From Candidatus Saccharibacteria bacterium UBA3749 (GTDB lineage: Bacteria; Patescibacteriota; Saccharimonadia; Saccharimonadales; Saccharimonadaceae), in NCBI GenBank assembly GCA_002371235.1, contig DFGN01000018.1, forward strand, positions 1 to 29,147: a DNA stretch of 29,147 nucleotides, given 5' to 3'. The position numbers and the translations under genes are program-made. A model generated the notes under the pieces. That model was not told where the DNA came from, searched no databases, and was given only the letters and a program-made list of their open reading frames with translations. Positions 1-7,169 of this stretch are shown here, piece after piece (position 1 is the first letter of the stretch; each line of letters starts with the position of its first letter).

Positions 1-72
1 TTTTTCTACCCCTATTTTGCTAATGGTCTAACTCTACGGGCTGTCTACTACTTGGGGTACAGTACACGTTAA
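1..72 (+). CDS. 3' end of an unidentified protein, cut by the window edge
   Basis: Frame 1 is open from the first base to a TAA at 70-72 and reads as 23 residues ending in YSTR. The stretch NGLTLRAV loosely resembles the closing G-(F/L)-(S/T)-(V/L)-R-(C/A)-V strand of FISUMP modules, which occur in the giant protein at the other end of this window; that likeness is weak. A second frame, open from 32 to a TAG at 137-139, encodes a seven-glycine run and a D/P/N/E-rich end, so the original reading frame may have been broken by a frameshift. With so little sequence, neither function nor frame can be settled. Confidence 0.25.
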   Translation, partial: FFYPYFANGLTLRAVYYLGYSTR

Positions 73-322
73 TTCAGTATCTGGCGGTGGCGGGGGTGGG
101 GGACTAGACCCGGGTAATCCTGATGAGCCTATTGGCTAGTTCAGTGTTTCTCACCTCCCGCCTTTCCTGAAACGGAAGCACAAATATAATGTTTGTGAAA
201 AAATGTCCCAAAATTGTGCCCTAGTGGTTAATAAAAAGCCTTGCTATTTGAAATAGAATTCAGCTTGCATCAAAAGATATTTGCGTGTATCTATAATAAA
301 ATTATAAGATAATTAATCGATT
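73..322. other. Gene-free stretch of about 250 bp
   Basis: No convincing gene was found here. Bases 74-139 hold the glycine-rich alternative frame described for the partial gene. A TATAAT at 185-190 lies between CACAAA and TTTGTG half-sites (a small inverted repeat at about 180-196) and is followed by a 17-codon ORF at 203-256 with no Shine-Dalgarno site. A weak A/T-rich hairpin at about 244-257 lies downstream of cysS on the minus strand and might serve as its terminator, but it is not convincing. Confidence 0.4.
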
Positions 323-1681
323 TTACTTTGCATAGTGCCAAACAGGTCCGCTGGCGGTGTCCTTAATGGCAATTCCCTTTGCCGCGAGTTCGTCTCGAAT
401 CCGGTCAGACTCAGCATAGTTACCAGCTTGCCTAGCTTCTTGTCGCGCCTTAATTAAATCACGCACATCATCATCAATGTCTGGCGTATCGGCAATCAAC
501 TTCAGCCCAAACAACTCATCAACTTTCTTCCAATCTTCTAGCGACAAATTGGAGCTATCGATAAGTGCAAACGCTTCCGATGAATTCAGGTTATTATTAA
601 CTGCGGAAATAACTTGGCCAAAATCGCATTTTTCGCTAGTATTATTCCGTACCTCTGTAGACTGATAGCATTCAGCGATTCGATTGCGCCAATTAAGTCT
701 CCTAGCCTTGGCTCCTTCCAAAGAATCAAAGGTAAAATTACGTGTCCCCTGGTAATGACCAGATAGAACCCACATTTTATAGTCTAGTGGCGAGAATCCG
801 CGCTCGGCTAAATCCGCTAGTGAATAGGTATTGCCGAGTGATTTTGAAATCTTCTCTCCATCAATTGTAATAAAGTCGCAGTGCATCCAGTATTTAGCTA
901 AGTCCTTACCGTAAGCGGCATAGCATTCTGCTATTTCATTAGTATGATGGACTGGGATATGGTCGATGCCGCCAGTGTGGATATCAATCGGCTCGCCAAG
1001 TTCCTCATGGATAATCGTGGCGCATTCTAGATGCCAACCTGGGTAACCCGGTCGACCTAGATAATCCCAACGCATTTCGTGCTGTTCGCCTGGCTTGATG
1101 AATTTCCAGACCGCAAAATCCGACACACCTCGCTTCTCATCAGAAAATCCTATCCGGGCTCCAGCTTTCAATCCTTCTAAATCGAGCCTGGCAAAATCAG
1201 AATATTGCTTAAACTTCGCTGTATCGTAATAGATGCCGTCCGCCGTCTCGTAGGTAAAACCATTTGCGGTCATTTTGTCAACTGCTTCGATGTCCTCTTT
1301 GATGTAATCAGTAGCGCGTGCTAAGACGTCCGGTTCGAGTAGTTCTAGTGCGCGATAATCTTTCATGAAGGCCTTAATATAATAATCGGCAATTTCAAAA
1401 ACACTCTTCCCTTCACGTTTGGCGCCTTTTTCAAGTTTATCTTCACCTTCGTCAGCATCAGACACCAGATGCCCAACGTCAGTTAAATTGAGCACACGCT
1501 TCACCTTGTAGCCATTCGCTTCCAAAGTTCGAACTAGCAAATCCCAGTAAATGTATGCGGTCATATTGCCAATATGTGCATAATTATACACAGTCGGTCC
1601 ACAGGTATAAATTCTCACTACATCAGTTAGTGGTTTAAAATCTTCGAGCTTGCGTGAAGCGGTATTGTAGAGCCTAAGCAT
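323..1681 (-). CDS. cysS: Cysteine--tRNA ligase
   Basis: Class I aminoacyl-tRNA synthetase that charges tRNA-Cys with cysteine in the cytoplasm. At 452 aa it is close to the usual ~460. The N-terminal Rossmann domain carries YTCGPTVYNYAHIGN at 25-39 (HIGH motif at 36-39) and KISKS at 277-281 is the KMSKS loop. The zinc ligands that select cysteine are present: C27, C220, H245 and E249. The C-terminal part is helical and ends with the usual GIAIKDT-type tail. The start is fixed by a strong Shine-Dalgarno site (AAGGAGG) seven bases upstream, inside the end of the hydrolase gene, whose last codons it overlaps by 8 bp. It is the last gene of a three-gene operon starting at 3375. Identification is secure. 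Confidence 0.98.
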   Translation of the reverse strand: MLRLYNTASRKLEDFKPLTDVVRIYTCGPTVYNYAHIGNMTAYIYWDLLVRTLEANGYKVKRVLNLTDVGHLVSDADEGEDKLEKGAKREGKSVFEIADYYIKAFMKDYRALELLEPDVLARATDYIKEDIEAVDKMTANGFTYETADGIYYDTAKFKQYSDFARLDLEGLKAGARIGFSDEKRGVSDFAVWKFIKPGEQHEMRWDYLGRPGYPGWHLECATIIHEELGEPIDIHTGGIDHIPVHHTNEIAECYAAYGKDLAKYWMHCDFITIDGEKISKSLGNTYSLADLAERGFSPLDYKMWVLSGHYQGTRNFTFDSLEGAKARRLNWRNRIAECYQSTEVRNNTSEKCDFGQVISAVNNNLNSSEAFALIDSSNLSLEDWKKVDELFGLKLIADTPDIDDDVRDLIKARQEARQAGNYAESDRIRDELAAKGIAIKDTASGPVWHYAK

Positions 1682-2405
1682 TGGTTTCCTCCTTCAGTAT
1701 ATTATTAATTAATTTGTATTTGTCGTGAGTAACTCCGTGTCTTCCAATCGTTTTGTGGGCGGTAATATTCGGATTCTGGGTGATCAGAGCCGGAATATTA
1801 TATGAGGCAATTAGTTGGTCATCGTTACCATATACTATTATAGTAGGTGTTGTGATCTTAGCAAGCACCGAATAGTTATCCTTTTTAAGGATAATGTTTT
1901 CCATGGAAGCATTAAATGATTTTTCACGTAAAATCTTCGGATTTTTCAGGCTGACTGCTTTTTTAAAGGCATCAATTCCAATCGTGAAGGCTGGATTAGC
2001 AAAATCTTTCTCAGTATAAACTGGTGGCGAAACCAAAATGAGCCGCTTAAGATTGTCCGGATACCTATGAGCATATCTGGTAACAATAAAAGTACCGAGT
2101 GAGTGCCCGACCAAGATTATGGGCGTCTTAATATCTAGGGCTTTAATGGAATTATGCAGAGCAGTAATTTGCTCATCATAGTTGTATTCTAAATCATCTC
2201 CACTGTACGAATCGCCTGAGCCCAGTAAATCAAAAGATACGAATCTAATTATGTCGAGATTAAGATTGTTTCCAAAGTACTCAAGAGCTTTATCATAGGT
2301 ATGGGCGTTTGAAGCGATACCGTGAATTAGAATTACGGTTAGCCTTAGATTGTTGGTCTCACCGGTATCATGGATTTTGGCCAAAGTGAGATGACTAGGC
2401 TTCAT
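1674..2405 (-). CDS. Alpha/beta hydrolase of unknown substrate
   Basis: A 243-aa alpha/beta-hydrolase fold protein. The nucleophile elbow GHSLG has Ser102, the oxyanion HG sits at 28-29 after a hydrophobic strand, the acid is probably D195 or D196 in YGNDDQ, and the base is probably H227 (H223 is the alternative). It most resembles small esterase/lipase-like members of the family; the sequence does not reveal the substrate. It has no signal peptide, so it is probably cytoplasmic. It overlaps the DHH gene upstream by 11 bp and cysS downstream by 8 bp, and a GGAG lies about 8 bases before the ATG, so translation is probably coupled. The link to cysS is likely only co-transcription. Confidence 0.85.
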   Translation of the reverse strand: MKPSHLTLAKIHDTGETNNLRLTVILIHGIASNAHTYDKALEYFGNNLNLDIIRFVSFDLLGSGDSYSGDDLEYNYDEQITALHNSIKALDIKTPIILVGHSLGTFIVTRYAHRYPDNLKRLILVSPPVYTEKDFANPAFTIGIDAFKKAVSLKNPKILREKSFNASMENIILKKDNYSVLAKITTPTIIVYGNDDQLIASYNIPALITQNPNITAHKTIGRHGVTHDKYKLINNILKEETNA

Positions 2406-3375
2406 GTAGCAGCTCCGGTATCATGTTGACTAAATCGTGGACTACATCCTCATACGAAGTATCATAAGTGCGAAAACCCGCAGCGAACGGATGGCCACCA
2501 CCCCCAAAGTATCCTGCAACCTTGTCAGCGATCGGCGTATCGATGCTAGTACGAATCTTACCGGTCACTTTCCCATCTGGGTAGGTTTTGATGGCGACTG
2601 CAACTTTAACGCCCTCGACTAATCGCATTTCCTCCAGTATTAATACGTTTGGATTATATTCGTCTGAGTATTCGCGAATATCGTCCCACGGAATATGTAC
2701 AGTTGCCAGTATGCCATCCAGTGAGTACTCAATTCGTTTGATTAAGTCTGCCTTATAATCAAGGATGCGAGGAGATTTCTTCATGAACTCACGCCTTCGG
2801 TCCTCAAGTTCAGACACGTTAGCACCCAACTTAGTCAACTCGGCTGCAATCTCGAATGTCTCTGCTGTCACTGAAGCACTGGTTAGTCCCAAAGTGTCAG
2901 ATAAGATTCCTTGGAAAATAGCATCGGCGGCTTCCTTAGTGATCGTGAGGTTCTGGTCCTTCGCGATGTGATAGATTAGCTCCGCGCAGGCCGGACGCAC
3001 TTCGATTATGCTTTCGTGTGGAAACTCCAAGTCGTCTGGCGTCTCGTGATGATCAAGTACGAATACTGGCGCACTAAAAAGACGATTACGGATCGCGGTG
3101 TCGTCCATTAACTTGGATAGCAATATTTGTGCGGCGGTATCAACTATAATGTAGCCGTCAGCATGATAATCAAACTCATTCGTCACTCTCGACCAATCCT
3201 CAAAGTAGTGTAAATATCTCGGAATATCTACCGGGCAATACAGTGAAATTTCCTTGTTGCTTAGAAGATAATCTAGCGCGATTGCACTTCCTAGCGAATC
3301 CCCATCCGGATTCTCCGCCTGGATGATACAGAGTTTATGCTTGTCTTTTATAAAATCAGTAAATGCATTATACAT
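2395..3375 (-). CDS. DHH/DHHA1 family phosphoesterase (NrnA/RecJ-like)
   Basis: A 326-aa two-domain phosphoesterase of the NrnA type (oligoribonuclease/pAp phosphatase) or a cyclic-dinucleotide phosphodiesterase without sensor domains. The DHH domain has NPDGDSLGS at 22-30, an Asp at 79, DHH at 108-110 and SD at 159-160. The DHHA1 domain carries GGGGHPFAAG at 291-300. The first metal-binding His of motif I (HxxPDxD) appears to be Ala20. An upstream ATG at 3423 is possible, but Met at 3375 is chosen because family homology begins there and a TATAAT lies exactly 6 nt before it, giving a leaderless mRNA. First gene of the operon leading to the hydrolase and cysS; divergent from yqeG. The substrate cannot be told from sequence. 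Confidence 0.88.
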   Translation of the reverse strand: MYNAFTDFIKDKHKLCIIQAENPDGDSLGSAIALDYLLSNKEISLYCPVDIPRYLHYFEDWSRVTNEFDYHADGYIIVDTAAQILLSKLMDDTAIRNRLFSAPVFVLDHHETPDDLEFPHESIIEVRPACAELIYHIAKDQNLTITKEAADAIFQGILSDTLGLTSASVTAETFEIAAELTKLGANVSELEDRRREFMKKSPRILDYKADLIKRIEYSLDGILATVHIPWDDIREYSDEYNPNVLILEEMRLVEGVKVAVAIKTYPDGKVTGKIRTSIDTPIADKVAGYFGGGGHPFAAGFRTYDTSYEDVVHDLVNMIPELLHEA

Positions 3376-3381
3376 AGAATA

Positions 3382-3387
3382 ATTATA
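3382..3387 (-). promoter_or_regulatory. Extended -10 promoter of the DHH-hydrolase-cysS operon
   Basis: The minus strand reads TGC-TATAAT with 6 nt to the ATG at 3375. Transcription would then start at or next to the start codon, giving a leaderless message. No clear -35 box is visible. Confidence 0.7.
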
Positions 3388-3472
3388 GCATATCAAGAGC
3401 AGGGCTAGCACCGAATCATTCACAAGTTCATTATAGTATATTTCTAATGTTAAATAATAAATTAAAATGTGT

Positions 3473-3478
3473 TAAAAT
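3473..3478 (+). promoter_or_regulatory. Extended -10 promoter of yqeG-pgsA
   Basis: TGT-TAAAAT with 6 nt to the ATG at 3485. No Shine-Dalgarno site fits in the gap. It is divergent from the promoter at 3382-3387, so about 85 bp separate the two -10 boxes. Confidence 0.6.
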
Positions 3479-3484
3479 AATGCT

Positions 3485-3916
3485 ATGAATATTTTTCATG
3501 CGGATAGGAAATTTGAACGGTTCGAAGATGTGACTCCGAGGCTATTGAAGAGCGAGGGTGTAAAACTCCTTCTTTGTGACCTTGATAATACCTTACGACT
3601 TCATTCCGAGAAAGAGCCAGCCGATGAATTGCAGAACTGGGTGGAGGACTGTCGCAGGGCCGGGGTTAAGATTGTAATCATTTCTAATAATGGTCGCAAG
3701 AAAATGATGCAAAAATTCTGCGAGCCGATTGGCGTAGATTGTGTCTGGTGGGCAAAGAAGCCAATGAGCACCAAGTTGACCGAAGCTATGGCGACCTATG
3801 GCTTTACTAATCGCGAGACTGTTATGCTTGGTGACAAATGGTCGACCGACATCCTCGCGGCGAGGTTTGCCAAGGTTCGTGCCTGGCAAGTGCAGCACCG
3901 GAGAGATATAGTATGA
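3485..3916 (+). CDS. yqeG: YqeG-family HAD phosphatase, probable PGP phosphatase
   Basis: A 143-aa HAD-superfamily (subclass IIIA) phosphatase. Motif I is DLDNT with the catalytic aspartates D32 and D34, motif II is ISNN with S67, the motif III lysine is K91 or K92, and motif IV is GDKWSTD with D117 and D122. The YqeG/Gep4 family dephosphorylates phosphatidylglycerophosphate to phosphatidylglycerol (Gep4 in yeast mitochondria). The next gene, pgsA, makes exactly that substrate and overlaps it by an ATGA, which strongly supports this role here. The start is the ATG 6 nt after a TAAAAT box. The in vivo substrate is inferred from family and neighbour. Confidence 0.92.
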   Translation: MNIFHADRKFERFEDVTPRLLKSEGVKLLLCDLDNTLRLHSEKEPADELQNWVEDCRRAGVKIVIISNNGRKKMMQKFCEPIGVDCVWWAKKPMSTKLTEAMATYGFTNRETVMLGDKWSTDILAARFAKVRAWQVQHRRDIV

Positions 3917-4461
3917 GTAGAGCCGCGATTACTGGACCCACCTATCTAACTTTACTACGTATGCTTTTGTCGGTTGCTTTTGTGGCGTTTGCTCCCTTGC
4001 CCGACTTATGGGCCAAAATTACTGCACTCGTTATATTTATCATCGCTTCAATTACGGATAAGATTGACGGCATCTGGGCCCGTAAGTCCAAGAAAGTCAC
4101 TGATCTTGGAGCCTTCCTGGACCCGCTAGCTGATAAAATGCTAGTAAACCTAGCATTTCTCGTCCTGGTATATATGAATATCGTACCACTTTGGGTATTT
4201 GCCACGATACTGGTGCGCGACTTCGCTGTGGACGGTATGCGTATGATGGCGGCCCGGCAGAATATCACCATAGCCGCTTCATTCTATGGTAAGCTTAAAA
4301 CCACTGTCCAGATGATCGCCCTCATCATCATTCTATTTAACAATATCGTAAATCTAGAGTTCCTCGGCATTCTCGGCAACATCGCGCTGTACCTGGCACT
4401 CGCATTGACTGTGTTCTCGGGTATGGACTACCTCATAAAAGGCTTCAAAAAGCAAAACTAA
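3913..4461 (+). CDS. pgsA: CDP-diacylglycerol--glycerol-3-phosphate 3-phosphatidyltransferase
   Basis: A 182-aa integral membrane enzyme that joins CDP-diacylglycerol and glycerol-3-phosphate to give phosphatidylglycerophosphate and CMP. The CDP-alcohol phosphatidyltransferase signature is complete: D49, D52-G53, A56-R57, then eight residues to G66, with D70 and D74. About five to six hydrophobic segments span the protein. The frame is open further upstream (ATG at 3838), but the start at 3913 is preferred because its ATGA overlaps the yqeG stop, GGAGAG lies just upstream, and homology begins there. It ends convergently with cdsA, which makes its lipid substrate. The stop lies inside the left arm of a long inverted repeat. 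Confidence 0.95.
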   Translation: MSRAAITGPTYLTLLRMLLSVAFVAFAPLPDLWAKITALVIFIIASITDKIDGIWARKSKKVTDLGAFLDPLADKMLVNLAFLVLVYMNIVPLWVFATILVRDFAVDGMRMMAARQNITIAASFYGKLKTTVQMIALIIILFNNIVNLEFLGILGNIALYLALALTVFSGMDYLIKGFKKQN

Positions 4462-4643
4462 TTTCTCCTGGGGACGGGGTTGGCTCGGCCCGTCGTCACG
4501 GGCGAGCCACCCCTCGTCACATCGACCAAAGGTCGTCCGTCTGTCGTCGCCTCGACACGAAACGCAAGCGTTTCGTTTGCTCGGCCCCTTCGACGGTCGG
4601 TCGTAACCTCCGGAGCGCCCCAGTAGTAATTAGTTTTGCTTTT
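4448..4643. repeat. GC-rich nested palindrome between convergent pgsA and cdsA
   Basis: Outer arms at 4448-4473 and 4618-4643 are inverted copies matching at 24 of 26 positions. Inside are three further hairpins: 4477-4513 (a GGCTCG...CGAGCC type stem), 4523-4535 (CGACC/GGTCG) and 4557-4576 (ACGAAACGC/GCGTTTCGT). The interior is clearly richer in G+C than the flanking genes. The left arm includes the pgsA stop and the right arm touches the cdsA stop, so the element can fold in RNA from either side and probably acts as a shared bidirectional terminator. It could also be an inserted MITE-like repeat. No believable gene lies inside. Confidence 0.8.
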
Positions 4644-5325
4644 ATAAACAAGATATTATAAGTAGCACTGTACACGCGAATGCGCTTGAATCGATGCGGT
4701 CCAAAAAACCGCCGTGCCCTTCCGAGCCGCCTACACACATTTCGAGCTTAGCAAAGAATTTATTCTTAATAATGATTTCATTGGAATCCTTTACGTTGAA
4801 TTTTCGTTTGAGGTGGCTCTCAAACAAGTCACCACATAGAGCCAACGGGCCACATAATAGATACATCCAATCCGTAGTAAAGGCATTGGCAGCCGCCATT
4901 TTAATAGCGACTAGACTTATAGCAAAAGCCAATCCGAGTATCGTACCCTCCCATGTCTTATTTTTGGAAACATGTGGAAAGGGTCGAGATTTCTTAATAA
5001 TCTTGCCGCCAATAAGTTTACCGCTAAGATAGGCAAAGACGTCATAACCTGGGACGCCAAGGATAATGTACCAGAAATAGTCGACATTGATTTGCGACAC
5101 GAAGAGTGTTCCACAAATCAAAAACGCCAGTTCTAGCATTGCTAGTACTATATTGTACATAGTAAATTTCTTTTTGAAGAAGCTAAATAATTCTATCGCC
5201 GACATAAAGGCAAAGACACTAAATAGAATTTTGAAAGGGATACTATCGAAAGTATATAATGCGAGTAAGGCGACGATGAAGATACCAAGCCCTACAATTA
5301 CTCGCACTTTGAAATTCTTATCCAT
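4642..5325 (-). CDS. cdsA: Phosphatidate cytidylyltransferase
   Basis: A 227-aa polytopic membrane enzyme converting phosphatidic acid and CTP to CDP-diacylglycerol, the precursor for PgsA next door. Visible family features are the S-KNKTWEG segment at 120-127 and the C-terminal CDS signature: KR at 173-174, KDS at 179-181, GHGG at 203-206 and LDRIDS at 208-213. Typical enzymes have KDSG-x-x-x-PGHGG with almost no spacer, whereas here about 20 extra residues separate KDS from GHGG and the proline is replaced by Glu. It is shorter than the usual 260-280 aa. Met at 5325 is chosen over the ATG at 5343 because a TATAAT lies exactly 6 nt before it. Convergent with pgsA and divergent from the acyl-CoA ligase-like gene. 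Confidence 0.9.
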   Translation of the reverse strand: MDKNFKVRVIVGLGIFIVALLALYTFDSIPFKILFSVFAFMSAIELFSFFKKKFTMYNIVLAMLELAFLICGTLFVSQINVDYFWYIILGVPGYDVFAYLSGKLIGGKIIKKSRPFPHVSKNKTWEGTILGLAFAISLVAIKMAAANAFTTDWMYLLCGPLALCGDLFESHLKRKFNVKDSNEIIIKNKFFAKLEMCVGGSEGHGGFLDRIDSSAFACTVLLIISCL

Positions 5326-5331
5326 GACCTT

Positions 5332-5337
5332 ATTATA
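5332..5337 (-). promoter_or_regulatory. -10 promoter of cdsA
   Basis: TATAAT on the minus strand, 6 nt before the ATG at 5325. The sequence AAGG falls in the gap, but it would lie around the transcription start and so cannot act as a normal ribosome binding site. Confidence 0.6.
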
Positions 5338-5389
5338 CACCATATTTTAATTAGCGGCATAATATTGCCTCGCGCTGAAAGTATTATGA

Positions 5390-5395
5390 TATAAT
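5390..5395 (+). promoter_or_regulatory. Extended -10 promoter of the acyl-CoA ligase-like gene
   Basis: TGA-TATAAT with 6 nt to the ATG at 5402; no ribosome binding site fits. Divergent from the cdsA promoter. Confidence 0.65.
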
Positions 5396-5401
5396 GAATC
5401 C

Positions 5402-7135
5402 ATGCCTTTAGAATTAGTTTATAACAAAATCAAAAACGCCTTGCGTCGGCTCGATATGAAGCTCGAGCGCGCGAAGTATTCCTACATTGACAAGATGCCT
5501 AAGGATATCGAATACTTTGATGGCGGACTCTACGATGTGGTCTATGAGTCATCCTGCAAATGGCCACACAATGTTGCCCTTAGGTATTTTGATACACAGA
5601 TTACTTATAAGGAGCTCATCAAGAAAATTAACAAAGTCGCAGCCAGCCTTAAAGCAATCGGCGCCGAAAAAGGTGACCGTATTACGGTCTGTATGCCGAA
5701 TACTCCAGAAGCGATTTATATGTTCTATGCCATTAATGAAATTGGCGCAGTAGCAAATATGGTACACCCTCTATCGTCAGAGAAAGAAATCGAAGACTAC
5801 ATTAACCAGTCTCACTCAAGTATTATTCTCTGCATCGATATTGCCTATCCCAAGGTTGAGGCCATCATTAAGGACACTGAGCTAGAGCATGTGATTGTTG
5901 TATCTCCGACTCGTTCCATGGCTACGATTGTTCGTGTCATCTATAAGCTTACCAAAGGTCGTAAGAATCACATCAAGAAATCCCAGCACGTGATTACCTG
6001 GGACAAATTCCTCCTTAAAGCTAGTAAATATATTGGTAATCCGCATGCGCGCGTTAATTCCAAGGACGATGCGGTTATTATGTACTCTGGCGGTACAACT
6101 GGTAAACCAAAAGGTATCATGTTGTCAAATCTCAACTTCAATGCTCAAGCGCTTGGTGCTAAGTATTTGGTCCCAGAGTTATTTAAGCCAGAGTATTCTT
6201 TCATGGCATTCCTGCCGAACTTTCATGCTTTCGGGCTAGGCTGCTGCATTCATATGCCGCTCTATAATGGCGCTTGCTCGTTCTTAATCCCGCAATTCAA
6301 TCCTAAGAAATTTAAGAGCTACATTACGAAGTATAAGATTAATGTTCTGGTCGGCGTTCCTACCGTCTTTGATTATCTGACAAAAATTAAATTCAAAAAG
6401 GACGACCTGAAGACAGTTAAATACGTAGTCTCTGGTGGTGATATGATTAGTATGAGCAATAAGGAGAAGATTAATGATTTTCTTCATGCCCATGGCTCTA
6501 AGGCTTTAATTGAGAATGGCTATGGCTTAACAGAAGCCTCTGGTGGTTTCATATTTTCACCAATGTCGGTAGCTGAGGATCCCGATGGTATCGGCTATCC
6601 ATTACCAGACAACGAAGTTGTAATTATGGATCTTAAGACCAAGCAACCAGCGAAATTGGGTCATGATGGAGAGATTCTAGTACGTGGTTTGTGCGTAATG
6701 AAGGGATATCTTAATAAACCTAAAGAAACCGCAGAAGCTTTTATTAAGATTGGCAACAAAAAGTATCTTCGTACTGGCGATATTGGCTACGCTGACGAGC
6801 GCGGTGTTATTCATTTCCGTTCACGCTTGAAGCGAATGATTATCTCTAACGGCTACAATATTTATCCGGCAAATATTGAGGATGTTACTCTAAAATGCCA
6901 AAAAATCACTGCTTGCGCTGCAATCGGTCGCGAAGATAAGCTTCGTGGCGAGAAGGTGGTCGTATTTGTCGTGCCAGCCGAGGGGGCGTCAGAACGTGTC
7001 ATTCGGAAAGAACTGAATAATATATACAAGAAACATTTAGCTAAGTATGAGATTCCGCGTGAAATTCGTTTCCTTGCAGAACTCCCTAAGACCAAACTTG
7101 CCAAAGTGGATTTCAAGGCACTAGAAAACCTATAG
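5402..7135 (+). CDS. AMP-dependent acyl-CoA synthetase/ligase (ANL superfamily)
   Basis: A 577-aa adenylate-forming enzyme, most like long-chain fatty acid--CoA ligases. The phosphate-binding loop YSGGTTGKPKG is at 228-238, the adenine/Mg motif GYGLTEAS at 373-380, the ribose-binding TGD at 458-460, the hinge region R-LKRMIISNGYNIYP at 475-489, and the probable catalytic lysine near 566-568. It would activate a carboxylic acid as acyl-AMP and transfer it to CoA or another acceptor. There is no signal peptide. Its position beside the phosphatidylglycerol genes suggests it feeds scavenged fatty acids into lipids, but this is inference. Start is the leaderless ATG after TATAAT. Another ANL activity, such as acyl-ACP ligation, cannot be excluded. 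Confidence 0.9.
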   Translation: MPLELVYNKIKNALRRLDMKLERAKYSYIDKMPKDIEYFDGGLYDVVYESSCKWPHNVALRYFDTQITYKELIKKINKVAASLKAIGAEKGDRITVCMPNTPEAIYMFYAINEIGAVANMVHPLSSEKEIEDYINQSHSSIILCIDIAYPKVEAIIKDTELEHVIVVSPTRSMATIVRVIYKLTKGRKNHIKKSQHVITWDKFLLKASKYIGNPHARVNSKDDAVIMYSGGTTGKPKGIMLSNLNFNAQALGAKYLVPELFKPEYSFMAFLPNFHAFGLGCCIHMPLYNGACSFLIPQFNPKKFKSYITKYKINVLVGVPTVFDYLTKIKFKKDDLKTVKYVVSGGDMISMSNKEKINDFLHAHGSKALIENGYGLTEASGGFIFSPMSVAEDPDGIGYPLPDNEVVIMDLKTKQPAKLGHDGEILVRGLCVMKGYLNKPKETAEAFIKIGNKKYLRTGDIGYADERGVIHFRSRLKRMIISNGYNIYPANIEDVTLKCQKITACAAIGREDKLRGEKVVVFVVPAEGASERVIRKELNNIYKKHLAKYEIPREIRFLAELPKTKLAKVDFKALENL

Positions 7136-7169
7136 CATTTGACTAATTCTATAGTAAAGTGTAGTAATA

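Noticed and set aside
203..256. 17-codon ORF after a TATAAT at 185-190
   Set aside because: No ribosome binding site, the gap to the -10 box is 12 nt rather than the 6-9 nt seen elsewhere, and composition gives no support.
3838..3912. Longer start for pgsA
   Set aside because: The extra residues are out-of-frame reading of yqeG; the ATGA overlap and Shine-Dalgarno site favour 3913.
3914..3916. UGA recoding to glycine as in Gracilibacteria
   Set aside because: TGA ends yqeG at the expected length and overlaps the pgsA start; no gene needs in-frame TGA to be read through.
4517..4738. 73-codon minus-strand ORF between pgsA and cdsA
   Set aside because: It runs through the palindromic core into cdsA in another frame; its Arg-rich product reflects the GC-rich repeat.
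7136..7169. Small GTAGTA/TACTAC palindrome between the acyl-CoA ligase-like gene and recR
   Set aside because: Short A/T-rich stem with a one-base loop and no T-tract; not a convincing terminator.
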